A stretch of 64,000 nucleotides of DNA, from contig JBITNC010000001.1 in NCBI GenBank assembly GCA_050084985.1, positions 24,676,001 to 24,740,000 of the forward strand, read 5' to 3'. A program made the position numbers and the translations under genes. The first letter of the stretch is position 1. The number at the start of each line of letters is the position of its first letter. The notes beneath the pieces were generated by a model, which did not search any database, had not been told where the DNA came from, and saw nothing but the letters and a program-made list of their open reading frames with translations. Of the stretch, positions 11,380-22,779 are shown piece after piece. The stretch comes from Nageia nagi. Lineage: Eukaryota; Pinophyta.

Positions 11380-11960
11380 TAGATGATCCAAAACATATGC
11401 AATGGATTTATTCATAGGCTCTTGAAAGAGGACAAGCTTTTGGTATAAATGGATTCACTTACTCCTTAACTCAGTCTCATGGACTGCAATGATCGTAGGA
11501 TATGCATAAAATGGATTTCCTGAAAAGGCCAGAGAGATGTTTAAGCATATGCAATTAATTTTTAAACCTTGCACGATGCAGTCATGTCCTGCAATGATCG
11601 TAGGATTTGTACAAAGTAAAAGCCACATGAATTGCTTGACAAGATGCACGATGCAAACACCATTGCGTGGACTGAAATGATTGCAGGATCTGCATGTTTA
11701 ACGTACACCCGTAAAGTTTTCCACTGTATATCTGAACGAGACATCTTTTTATGGACTGATAGTTTTTAGCTACCAAAGACATGGCCTTCCTTGATAGGCA
11801 ATGACACTGTTTCACCAAATGCAACAAACACCAGCAGTAGTCCAACCAGATCATTTCACCTTTTGCCCTCTCACGTGCTGCATGTCCTCCCCTGCAGCCT
11901 CTCTCCCTGCGAAGTTGTTTGACAAGATGCATGGCTGGACTATGTCTCCTCCTCGCATGC
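11380..11960 (+). pseudogene. Captured PPR-protein gene fragment
   Basis: Degenerate plus-strand coding segments typical of plant pentatricopeptide repeat proteins lie inside the leader of copia A. The blocks are VSWTAMIVGYA-stop-NG followed by PEKAREMFKHMQ (11474-11553), LDKMHDANTIAWTEMIAGSA (from 11635), HGLP then AMTLFHQMQQ and QPDHFTF (about 11782-11863), and LFDKMHG (about 11916-11936). The DKMH / WTEMIAG / LFHQMQ / PDHFTF order is that of PLS-type PPR repeats in organellar RNA-editing proteins. Frames shift between blocks and several stops occur, so no product is possible. It lies between two parts of one retrotransposon, so it was probably picked up by the element or by an ancestor. 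Confidence 0.75.
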
Positions 11961-13821
11961 ATCAGTAGTGCCTCATCCCTCACTGACAGCCTCTCTCCCT
12001 CCTCATCTCAGTCTCCTCCTCCCTCTCCTCTTGAGCTCCTCCTCTCTGGTTAGCCTCCTGCGCCAGCCTCCTGCACAAGTCTCCTCTTCCATCTCAACAT
12101 TAATTGAAACCTTACGTGTACTCCTTCCTTTCTTGTTGAGTATTAATTCTTGTTGACCATTTTTACCTTCTTTCTATGCTCCTCCACAAGCAACGTGCTC
12201 TTCTTGGTAGAAGAAAAAGGGGGGGTCCTTTTAAGTACTAACTTGCATTTAATTTTATTTTTACCAAGTAGAAAGGGGATTTAATTTGTTTCACCACCTA
12301 AGTCTTAAGAACCAAACCAAACCCCTTGAGCATTAATTTTTTGTTGACAACTTGCAAAATAATGCTCTCCCAAAAGGCAACGTATACTCCTTCTTGGTAA
12401 GGGAAGGGTTGCCATCACTACTTTACCTATATGCATTTATTTTTTTGACTTGAAGTATTTTAGAGTGCTTGAAAGAAGCATTAAATTGCATAAAGTAGGG
12501 GTATGGGTCTCCTATTACAACTTGCACACATATACTTCTTAGGCATTTATTTTTTTTTTACTTGCTTACAAATTAATTGCTCCCATTAAATGGACTTAGG
12601 AGTACTTAGAATATTTCTAATATTTTTACTCCAAATTGCATGTTTAAAATTACTAAAAATGCACATGCAATTTTTTAATGCTAACCTCTTAGCCTTTTTT
12701 TGTAAGCATAGTAATTTAGCCTAAGCATGCTATTTTTTAAGTAAATAAGGGAAAATTTTTACTTAAAATGCATACTTATAAGACAAGTCTTAGCATACAA
12801 TTTTTTAGGGATAAAACTTTAAGTGAAAAGGGGGGAATTGGTATAATTTTTACTTAAATTTTATCTAGATGCTAGACTTGTGATGCATAAACCTTATCTA
12901 GATATTGCATGCTAGACTTATGATGCAAGTATTTTTATCTTGTTTGAAGAATAAAACATGCTTAGGACTTAAATTTTTAATGCATGATGCATGATTACTT
13001 AATTTTTTAAGTCATGGAACAATGCATGTTATGAATTAAATGCTAAGTAGGACTTAGTTCTTTTTTAATTCATTAAGTACTTGAGTATGTTGAGCAAAAT
13101 ATACAAAATGTAAAAGTCCTTTAGGGGTTAGTACAAAACCCATTGGACTTTTTTTTTTAGGTTTTTCAAAGCTCGTGTGGATGATGCAATTTTACTTTAC
13201 TTTATATTTTTGCATAATTTGCTTATACTTGCAAAAACGCAAATATTGAAAAGTAACCCCTAAAATGAACACATTCGCACGTATTCTTCCACAACATGAC
13301 TTGTTTGGGGAGCCACAAGGTGAGGACAGGGCAGATTGGAGCCCTTTTAGTCCGAAGAACTGAGTGGTGGTAAGTCCATCTTAATTGCCCCTAAGACCTC
13401 TGTTGGATTGGACATAACTCCATTAGGTGGACAAGCATGTGTGTAGTGATACCACATGTCCGCACGTCCATTCAGGGATTATCCTGATAACCTAGGAGGA
13501 AAATTGGAAACCTTAATCAAGATAATTAAAATGGTCGATCCAAGATACATCGGATCCTTGGAAAATAGTAGGTACTTCTCCTTGTGAGAGTATATCACTG
13601 ACCAAGGTGAACTGGTTGAGGACTGGTAGTACCTAGGCTCCACCTTGCGGGCATCCAGGTGAAGGCCTAATTCTACATAAGAAAATAACCCCAACATTAT
13701 TCATCTACGGATCGTGGTTATAAGTTTGCACATGTGGGACATGTTTACTTATGTTTGATTTGTATAGATGGAAACTTGTAAAATTTGCATTCTTATTGCA
13801 TATTTATTTTTTGTACAGACA

Positions 13822-16800
13822 ATGGTTGAGATCTTCATACCCAAGCACATACTCGACAGTTCCAACTACGGCATATGGGAACCTCGTATGAGAGCTGAGT
13901 TACAGGTAAGGAAGCTATGGCAGACAGTAAATGAAGATCTAGTTGCTCTTACAGATGAGAAGGCCCTTGAAATTTACAACTCAAAGAATGAGTTAGCAAC
14001 CTCAATGATCTATCGTGCAGTTTCAGATGACATCCTTCTCATGATTTCTTCCTCGACATCAGCAAAAGAAGCTTGGGACAGACTAAAGAAAATTTACCTT
14101 AGGTCCAAATTTTCAAGAAGGTTCACCATTCTACAAAAGTTGTTGCAGTATCGTCAAGGAGAAGAAGAAAGTGCCTCAATCTACTTGAACAAAATCATTG
14201 ACCTCAGGACACAACTGGTTGGCTGTGGGTGCAATTGGATCAATGATGAGTTCATGGTCTTCATTATTCTTCAAAGCCTCTCTACAAAGTTTAGTAACTT
14301 TGTCACAGTTATGGAGACTAGGCTCGATGATGAAGAAGATGTTATCTCCCTTGACAATCTTTCTAGACTACTTCTAAAGCATGAGGAAACTTTGAACAAG
14401 AAAATGTTGAACATTTCTCCAAAGGATAATAGCATTGCTCTAGGAGCAACCAAAACTCCTTTCAAGAAGATGTTCAAACATTATAAATTCAAAGACAACA
14501 AATCCTCATCTACCATCAGGAAGCACATCAACTTTAAGCAAAGGAATGATAAAGTTGGATCAAGCAAACTAACACCACAGGAAAAGTTTGATGGGAATTG
14601 TAACTTCTGTGGCATCTTTGGGCATAAAGAGTATGATTGTCACAAAAAGAAATTTGCTCAAAAAGGAAAGGGAAATGCAAATGTGAGAAATTTCAATAAT
14701 AAAAAGAAGAACAAGCATGCTGCTTCTATTGCCTACTACTCAATGACTCAAACTATTTCAAATGATTGGATTATTGATTCAGGATGCACTAATCACATGT
14801 GTTATGAAAAGGATAAGTTTAAAAATTTTCATAAGTACAACAAGGATACAGTTGTGATAGGTGATAATATAGTCCTTGATGTTCACGGAATAGGGAGTGT
14901 GAAGATTCATGGAAAGACTCTTGATAATGTCTTTTATGTGCCTAAACTAAGGATGAATCTCATCTTCATGTTTCAGATTACAAGGAAAGGATGCTCATTT
15001 GAGTTTACCTCACACTCCTAGTGTGTTAAGAAAGGACTTGCCACCTTGATGAAAGGATCAGTAAAGAATGACCTTTATATTGTGGATCAAGTACCTTCAA
15101 ATATTTGTCTTGCTACAAATGTGTGTTCAAAAGGTAATCTTTGGCATCAATGATTAGGGCACCTTAACCACAAGAGTATTCAAGATATGAAAAATCAAGA
15201 ACTTATGGAAGGTTTACCTAATATTTCACCCATAATTGGTCTTTGTGAAAGGTGCATTCTTGGAAAGATGAATAGGCAAAAGTTTGAAAAGGATAAGGCA
15301 ACTAGGGCTACTCATCCTCTTCAGCTTGTGCATTCAGATTTGATGGGTCCATTTCAGACTAAGTCTCTAGGGGAAGCTTCTTATGTTCTGACCTTCATTG
15401 ATGACTTCAGTAGGATGACATTTGGTTATCTACTTGAGCACAAGGATCAAACTTTTGATCGATTTAAAGACTTCAAGGCACTTGTTGAAAATCAAACTGA
15501 TTTTAAGATCAAAATGCTGAGATCTGACAATGGGGGTGAATATAATAGCAATGAGTTTAATGATTATTGTGTTAAACATGGGATCAAGTGACAATTCACA
15601 ATCCCTTACACCCCTCAACAAAATGGAGTTGCTGAAAGAAAGAATCGCACTATTATGGAAATGGCAAGATGCATGTTGGGTAACCTTCCTAGTTTCTTAT
15701 GGGGAGAAGTTGTTCACACTGCTATTCACACCCTTAATAGGTGTCCTACTAAAGCAGTTGAAGGAAAAACTCTGTATGAAGCATGGACAGGAAAGAAACC
15801 TAACATTTCACACTTCAGGGTCTTTGGATGTGATGCATTTGCCTTCATTACCTTAGAGAAAAGAAAGAAGCTAGATAAAAGATCAGAAAAATGTATCTTT
15901 GTGGGGTATGATAATCAGCATAGAGGTTACAGGCTCTACTCCTCATCCCATAAAACAGTCTTTGTTTCTAGGGATGTCAAGTTCAATGAACTTCCTGAGG
16001 ACACGACTTCTCATGATAAGGTGTCTGATTCAAATGATTCTATGCCTACACCTAACTGGTTGGATGATCATGTAGGGAAGTCACCACAAGAACAAAATTC
16101 TCCAGCTCAAAGGATTACAAGAAGTATGACCTTGAATAAATCCTTATTTGCCAAAATTGATAATATGAATGAGCCATCAACATTCAAAGAAGCTTCTAAG
16201 CAAGAGTGTTGGATGGAAGCTATGAAAGTTGAGTACGAGGCACTCATGAAAAATGAAACTTAGGATTTGGTTCCTTATCGCAATGAGAAAAATGTGATTG
16301 GAAATAAATGGATTTACAAGGTCAAGTACAATTCTGATGGAGAAGTTGAAAAATACAAAGCAAGGTTAGTGGCCAAAGGATTCGCTCAGAAATATGGTAT
16401 TGATTATGAGGAAACCTTTGCTCCTGTGGCCAAAATGCCTACTGTTAGGATAATCCTTACTCTTTCTGTAGCTTAGGGATGGAAAGTTTTCCAACTTGAT
16501 GTCAAGAGTGCATTTCTCAATGGTGACTTGGATGTAGAAATCTACATGAATCAACCAGAAGGATTTATTCCAGAAGGAAAAGAGTCTCTTGTGTGCAAGC
16601 TAAAGAAGTCTTTGTATGGAATTAAACAAGCACCTAGAGCATGGTACAAGAAAATTTCAGGATTCTTTGCAGATATTGGTTTTTCCAATTGCTTCTTCGA
16701 CTCAGATCTCTATGTACTCAATCAAGGAAAAGACGTTGTCTTAATTCTCCTTTATGTGGATGATCTTCTCATAACAGGAAACAATATTGAAATCATCCAA

Positions 16801-17718
16801 GAGTGCATATCCAAACTGAAGGCAACATTTGAAATGACTGATCTAGGTCTATTGCAGTACTATCTTGGAATGCAAGTATACCAACACAAAGATTGTACTT
16901 ATCTTAGTCAATCTAAGTATATATCAGACATCTTGCAAAAGTTTGGAATGGAGGAGTGTAGATATGTTGCAATACCTGTTTCTCCTGGAATCGTTGTATC
17001 ACTGAGCTCAGATTCTCAGTTGGTTGATGCTACAGCTTATAGGTAATTGATCGGTAGTCTTCTGTATCTGACTATCTCTCATCCTGATATTACCTTTGTA
17101 GTGAATCTGATGGCACGATTCATGCAAAAACCATATGTTGAACACCTCAATGCTGTGAAGCAAATCTTAAGGTATGTGGCAGGGACAAAGGATCTTGCTC
17201 TTAAGTATTCCAAAGTGCCCTCAGTTGTTCTCTCAGGGTTCTCAGATTCTGATTATGGGGGAGATAGAGATGACAAAAAATCAACCTCTGCATATGTGTT
17301 CAGCATTGGTTCAGGTGCTATCTCTTGGGCTTCCAAGAAGTAACCAACTATGACTCTTTCTACCACCGAAGCTAAATATCAAGCCATGTCTGTTGCCGCC
17401 CAAGAAGCTATTTGGCTGAGGCATCTTCTGAACGAAATTGGGTATAAGCAAAATGGCCCATCTTTTATTTCTTCAGATAATCAATCGGCTATCTCTTTGG
17501 CTAAGAATCCTGTGTTCCATTAGCAAACCAAACATGTGGAAATCCAAGCCCATTTTATCAGGGAGAAGGTTCTAGATGACATCATACACTTGGAGTATTG
17601 TCCATCTACTGAAAACTCCGCTGATCTATTCACCAAGCCCCTTCCTAAAGCTCAATTCAGCAAGCTTAGGGATTCTCTCAGGTTGGTGAAGTTGCCCTCA
17701 AGGGGGAGTGAAGTTTGA
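13822..17718 (+). pseudogene. Element A gag-pol polyprotein, one frame with eight stops
   Basis: Start chosen at 13822 (MVEIFIPKHIL), just after a splice acceptor; an upstream in-frame ATG at 13768 would lie in the intron. 1,298 codons stay in one frame. Domains: copia gag; zinc knuckle C260-x2-C263-x4-H268-x4-C273; protease WIIDSG (Asp319); GAG-pre-integrase LWHQ-stop-LGHLNH; integrase DD35E (Asp506, Asp569, Glu605); RT with [11 protein letters not shown] and LYVDD (about residue 978); RNase H with SDSDYGG and STTEAKYQA; C-terminal DLFTKPLPK. Stops are at 15019, 15151, 15589, 16261, 16474, 17044, 17341 and 17521. Seven sit where the family has Arg, Trp or Gln, each one C-to-T or G-to-A step away. 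There is no frameshift. RNase H TEAEY has become TEAKY, again G-to-A. Confidence 0.95.
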
Positions 17719-17790
17719 ACCTTTGTTAATGATGACAACTTCACCTCTAAGAGGCTCTTTTGTTGTTATATAGCATGTGTTGATTATGAT
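17719..17790 (+). other. Spacer after element A pol
   Basis: Short untranslated stretch between the pol stop and the tandem array. Nothing further seen. Confidence 0.6.
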
Positions 17791-18240
17791 ATAACTCCGT
17801 GGTAAGTTTGCTTTGCGTGACAAACTTGTTGTACATTTTTATACCTCTGTGGTAAGTTTGCTCTACGTGACAAACTTGTTGTACATTTTATACCTCTGTG
17901 GTGAGTTTGCTCTGCGTGAGAAACTCGTTGTATAATTTTTGAGCATATAATTAATATACCTCCATGGTAAGTTTGCTCTGCATGATGAACTTGTTGTACA
18001 TTCTATACCTCCATGGTGAGTTTGCTCTACGTGAGAAACTCATTGTACAATTTTGATGCTCTATACCTCCGTGGTGAGTTTGCTCTGCATGAGAAACTCA
18101 TTGTAAAATATTTGAGCATATAATTAATATACCTCCATGGTAAGTTCGCTCTACGTGATGAACTTGTTGTACATTCTATACCTCCGTGGTGAGTTTGCTC
18201 TATGTGAGAAACTCGTTGTATAATTTTTATGCTCTATTAA
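17791..18240 (+). repeat. Eight-copy stem-loop tandem array, element A 3' region
   Basis: Eight units of about 49-66 bp share CTCCGTGGT, then a stem arm, CTCTGCGTGA, the other arm, and TTGTTGTACA. Each can fold as a hairpin. Some units pair AAGTTTG with CAAACTT, others GAGTTT with AAACTC, so the basal pair changes from A-T to G-C on both sides together. One unit has AAGTTC with GAACTT. Every third unit ends in a longer tail with GAGCATATAATTAATATA, giving a higher-order period of about 170 bp. Confidence 0.9.
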
Positions 18241-18697
18241 TAATCAACACATGTCTATATACAACAGGTGACTATGAGTGATGGCTTGGCATCTGCGTGA
18301 TGACTTATAGTGCACCATTAATCAATTAGTTATAAGATAGCATTATTTGATTCTCTTATTTGAATATATGATGCATCTAACTGATTTTGTTCATGAGTTG
18401 CTTGTAGCATGCAGGATCTTCTTCAGAAATGCAGGTTACTCACCTTGTGAAAGCAAGCTCATGGAGACTCACATGTCAGCTTAAAGTTGATCGACTACTA
18501 TATACAGTGAAACCAGTTGTGGTTAATGATTGTATTGTAAACCATTTTGTCAAATGGTAATGTAGTGAGTCTCATACTAGTTCTCAAAAAGATTCTCAAA
18601 TATGTAAATGTTCTCATCTCCACTTGTATCTCTATGGAGGAGAACTCTCTCTTACTCTCTCTCTTCTTTCTTCTACGCTCTATCCCAATATTGCATT
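18241..18697 (+). other. Element A 3' untranslated region
   Basis: Non-coding sequence between the stem-loop array and the polypurine tract. There is a CT-rich stretch near 18640-18680 (CTCTCTCTTACTCTCTCTCTT) and nothing else recognised. Confidence 0.6.
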
Positions 18698-18706
18698 AAG
18701 GGGGAG
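18698..18706 (+). other. Polypurine tract of element A
   Basis: AAGGGGGAG sits directly before the TGTTAG start of the 3' LTR, as expected for plus-strand DNA priming. Confidence 0.85.
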
Positions 18707-19210
18707 TGTTAGAATTTGTAATGAAATATTGTGAATATCTAAGCTCCTTGTAAGTTCAAGTAATCACTTAAAGGATATGTAGATACCGTAAGGGATTAAT
18801 TGAATTCTTTATTATGTGTGGACTTTGACCTAACCATGGGGTTAGTTGGTAGGTTAAAGTTAGGTCACACATTTATTGTAACCCTAACCTAACCCTTGGG
18901 TTAAAGGGAGGTTAGGGAGGTGCTCTCAAGCTATAAATAGAGGGCCTCTCCTCTTGTAAATACATCTAAGTTTTGGAGTAAGATTACTCTACTTGGTTGT
19001 GTAGGAGAGAGCAAGAGAATAGTTGTAAGAGAGGCATAGATTGAGAATAGAGAACTAGTTGTGGATGTACTCCCAAGGAGGGAGGAACCACATTATATTG
19101 GTGTCATATTGTGTGAATATGTTAGTAGCTTGTAGATGTTGCATGTTGAATGTGATTGAGCTTTCTATAGTCTTGAACCTTTGGGAATTAGATCTAGGCT
19201 AATTCCATCA
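18707..19210 (+). repeat. 3' LTR of element A
   Basis: 504 bp. It differs from the 5' LTR by T/G in the early AAGTTCAA segment, one extra G in CCATGGGG, and three transitions near the 3' end. TATA box at 18932-18940. Confidence 0.95.
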
Positions 19211-19215
19211 TGGTT

Positions 19216-22200
19216 GAGATAAGGTCTTAAGTTAAAAAAAGGGAAGCTCAAAATTTAAATACTAAAAAGGAAGAAGAGATTCCTAATATAAATAATGAAT
19301 CCATTAGATTCAAATAGGTTATTAACACATTCCAAAGATTAAATGTAAATGATTCTTTTGGCCCTACAAGGCAGCCCCCTCAACAAGGCCAAAAGCCATA
19401 TGGGAATATTCTAATTTGATCAAATCAATATAATTCAACAATGTTTGAGCCACCTAAAATTACAACCATGTGCTTCTCATTTCCAAAATTAACTAAACAA
19501 GAGTTAAGTGATCCTAGTTGGTATCATGATATAATTGAGAATATTTGCCAAAAAACCATTGAACTCTCTATTACTAGTGGTCCATCCAATCCATTCATAT
19601 CATAAAGTATTGGTCAAGGTTGGTTCCCTACTCAAGAGTGTAGTTTGCCTACTACCCAAGAGTCATTCTTCAAACTTCACTCTTAGCCAAAAGAGTAACC
19701 TCTTATGCAAAATCTAAATCCAAATTTTGAATTACAAAATTTTTAACCTAGTATTTAAAAAGCATAAGAACAATTTAATAGGAGATTATCCCAAGATAGC
19801 CAAAATACTCCCCAACACTCTCCAAATGTTGTACAACCTTCAGCCCAAAATTCCATGCCAAACTTTTATAATGTTGCATGACAACAATCACCCTCACCTT
19901 TCCAAATTGTAACTAATTTGAATCAATCCAATATTTTACAAAATGTTTCCATGGATAGCCAACAAAATATCCAAACTAATAATCCCCTTAGGGAGACCAC
20001 ATTGGTTGGGTGCATTTCTCATTGCTAGGAGGTCCCATGTTCAAATCACCCTATTTGTTGTAGTACTTATCATGCATGCATGATTGATTCAAATGTAAAA
20101 ATGGTTAGGATTTTGTTAAAAAATATATCCTCCAACTTAATAAAAACAGTCCAAGCTAATATAATTCATAATCAACACATGCCACCCAACCAAGGTGGAG
20201 GTTGGAGTATTGATCCCAATGGTAGCATGCCCAATCTAGTACAAAACACATTTAATCAATTTAGCAATGATGAGTGGGATAACCTTGGCCAACCTATTGT
20301 TGTGAACACCAATGAAAATTATCAAAATTCATTAGCCCAATTTATGCCAAATTCTCAAGCTACACCTCCAAATAGTATTCAAAATTACCAATCCACACCT
20401 CTAAGTAATACATTTGGTTTCCAAAATGTTCCTCCCAACAATGTGCTAAATTTTCAAAGTTTCCTGCAAAGTAATATGCAAAATTTATATGGAGCATAAA
20501 GCACTTAAAATACATCTCAAGGCAATCCTCTCCAAGGTTCTTCCACTCCATATCATGTGGAAATATTGCAAAATATCATGGAATAAATGCAACATCTAAT
20601 GGGTCAAACTCAAATGGAAAGTGTGAAATATAATCAATATCTAAATGCCCAACAAAGTGAATAATAGTATTATGGGAAAAATAAGCAAAGTCAGGCCTAA
20701 AATGATTAACCTTATGGGAAAAATGTGCAATATTAGTCTCAAGGTTCACAATAAGGCTACAATCAAAATGCATAACAAGGATATGGGAAAAATACATAAG
20801 GGTAATCTTAGGTACAACAAGGGAGTTATTATAACCCCGATGCTCATCCTTTTAAAAGGTAAGTGTGTTTATTTAATAACCCCCAATTAGTCTATTAATT
20901 TCAATCCCATGGGGGAACAAGTGGGGGACTAAATTAGCCCTATGGTGGGCTAAATTAGCCTTATGGAGGACTAAATCTAAATCAAGGATCACAACAAAAT
21001 CTAATGGGTGAATCTCAACCCAAAGGGACACATGGTCATTTGGATCCATAATGGGAATAATATAGATAACTTATAGCATAATAAAATTAGTCTATTATGA
21101 GAAATGAAGATAGGATCATGAAAAGGCTACAAGAATTATAAGAAAAATCTAGCACTCATGGCCTTTCCAAGCTCAATTATGGGGAGATTTGCAATGATCC
21201 CATCAATCCTTTTGTGCCTATAATACAATATATAATTTTTTTTGAAATGCTTAATATTGACAAATTTAAGAGCAAAGAGGACACCAAGGAGCACTTGAGG
21301 CATTTAAAGTATGCTTGTTATCAAGTAGCCAATGATGAAGCCTTATTATTGAGGATATTTTTGATGAATCTTAGGGGGCAAGAAATGAATTGGTATAATT
21401 CATTGCCTCAACATAACCTTTATAGTTTTGAGTAATTGGATAATATCTATCTTGAATATTTTTCTATCAATATGAAGAAGAGAGCTTCCATCATAGATAT
21501 CACAAAGCTATCATAGTTGGATTAGGAATCCATATTAGATTATGTGCCTTGATGGAGAAATTTGATTATAGACATTAGCTTCTCATTTCCCCAAGAATAG
21601 TTGATGAAATTATTTAGTAGGAGTTACAATAAGCAAATATCCATTCTTACACAAATACAACAACCTAAGACTTTTGAGCAAGCAATATCACAAGCAAAAA
21701 ATATAGAGGAATTCATGGTTTTGAATGGAGAGATTAAGCTAGCAAAAATGGAATCAAATCAATGCCATGATAATACAAGATACAATGTAAATAATAATGG
21801 AGGAAACAATGGTGGCAAGGCTCAAGTGAATCAATTGGTTCTTCAATCACCACTTTCATCTCATCCACCATTGCAATTACAACCCCAAAACATGTCACAA
21901 GCTTAAGTGATGTTACAAAATCAGTCATATGTACAAAATATAGATCAAGGATAACAATCAAGGTGATTAAAAAAGTATCCACCTTTGGAGAACCTTTATC
22001 TTAAATCTTAAAAAAACTCAATGATGTAAAGTTGCTAAGAATGGTGGAAGTTAAATGGGATCCAAGTTGGCCCTCTAAACCATAGTATCGAGATGATGAA
22101 TTTTATGAGTTTTATATGGTCCAAGGGCATAATACCAAATAATGGATGTATTTGAGAGGAGTAATGCAAAGCTTCATTAATACTAGGAAATTGGCCTTTT

Positions 22201-22352
22201 ATGGTACACCTTCAACTCCCAACTCAAATATACAAGTCTACCATAACTTGTTACCCCATAAAAATGTAAATCAAGTAAGGACTACAAGGCATTACCATCA
22301 GTCCCTATCAAAACAAAATATATCATATGATTATGGTTCTCATAAAAAATAG
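19216..22352 (+). pseudogene. Element B gag (main part), Gln/Asn-rich
   Basis: Continuation of B gag after the A insertion. The first 1.8 kb encodes a long Gln/Asn/Pro/Ser-rich region (for example QFMPNSQATPPNSIQNYQ near 20340, and repeats of the type QGYNQNA near 20755). Next comes the gag core: FKSKEDTKEHLRHLKYACYQ, then QEMNWYNSLPQHN (21255-21430) and QPKTFEQAISQAKNIEEF (about 21660). Last is a zinc-finger-like FYEFYMVQGHNTK (about 22110), where the family has a Cys-His knuckle. Element D has the matching blocks at 36470-37310, which supports a Tat-like gypsy gag. Dozens of TAA/TAG codons fall where Gln would be expected in the Gln-rich part, besides some frameshifts, so the gene is dead. 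Confidence 0.75.
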
Positions 22353-22779
22353 GTACTGAAAAAATCCTCATTTTTCAGTATGATGAATGTAGCTACAAGA
22401 GCAAACCAATACATAGATAAAGGAAAAGGAACTACGTAAGGTTCCAACAATGCCCAAGAGGGAAGGGTTGATGATCCTAATATGCAAAATCATATACCTC
22501 CACTTCCACCTATAGCTCAATAGGATCCACAAAAAAAGCTAATAAGCAATATAGAGTAATAGTTGACATTAACTCCCATCAAGTTCTCTTTATGGGACTT
22601 TATTAAAAACTCCAATCCACATAGGGAAGCATTGGATCAAATTCTATAAACTGTTCAGTTAGATTCTTCAAATCCTAATGCTTTTACCAATTTTGTGGAG
22701 AGTGTGCAAGTTGGTGTGGAGCTGTTCATTCCATTTTACCAACATGATACTTGTGATGCAACAAAGCTAAAACATAAGA

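Larger units (their letters stand above)
10328..13818 (+). other. Probable leader intron of element A
   Basis: A 100-nt leader after the LTR ends at the donor GAG/GTAAAAG (10325-10334). Directly upstream of the gag ATG there is a strong acceptor, TTTTTTGTACAG (ending 13818), followed by ACA-ATG. Splicing would remove 3.49 kb of AT-rich, stop-rich sequence and place gag about 100 nt from the LTR. Element G has the same donor, TTGAG/GTAAAAG, at the same distance from its PBS (GT at 53069). The interval holds a PPR-gene fragment and a tRNA-like sequence. The splicing itself is inference. Confidence 0.6.
9725..19210 (+). mobile_element. Element A: complete Ty1/copia retrotransposon, young LTRs
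   Basis: 9,486 bp with LTRs 9725-10227 and 18707-19210, flanked by the 5-bp duplication TGGTT (9720-9724 and 19211-19215). Order: LTR, PBS, short leader exon, probable 3.5 kb leader intron, gag-protease-integrase-RT-RNase H in one frame, stem-loop tandem array, polypurine tract, LTR. The domain order (integrase before RT) defines copia. By eye the LTRs differ by four substitutions and one 1-bp indel over 503 bp, so the insertion is recent, yet gag-pol carries eight in-frame stops. Movement, if any, would have needed proteins supplied in trans. Confidence 0.95.

Noticed and set aside
11065-11415. 116-codon minus-strand frame in the A leader
   Set aside because: It lies opposite the plus-strand PPR-like segment, has no family features and its neighbours on both strands are degenerate.
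17791-18240. CRISPR-like array
   Set aside because: Units are contiguous with no unique spacers, the array is inside a plant retrotransposon, and no cas-type gene exists nearby.
9725-19210. Programmed readthrough of the eight stops in A gag-pol
   Set aside because: Readthrough at eight separate stops would leave almost no full product. Conserved catalytic neighbours such as TEAEY have also changed, so decay is more likely.
13822-21200. A variant genetic code with TAA/TAG read as Gln
   Set aside because: Stops also stand at Arg and Trp positions and include TGA, and many Gln are still CAA or CAG in the same genes. COQ2, C gag and H gag use normal stops. Deamination explains the pattern more simply.
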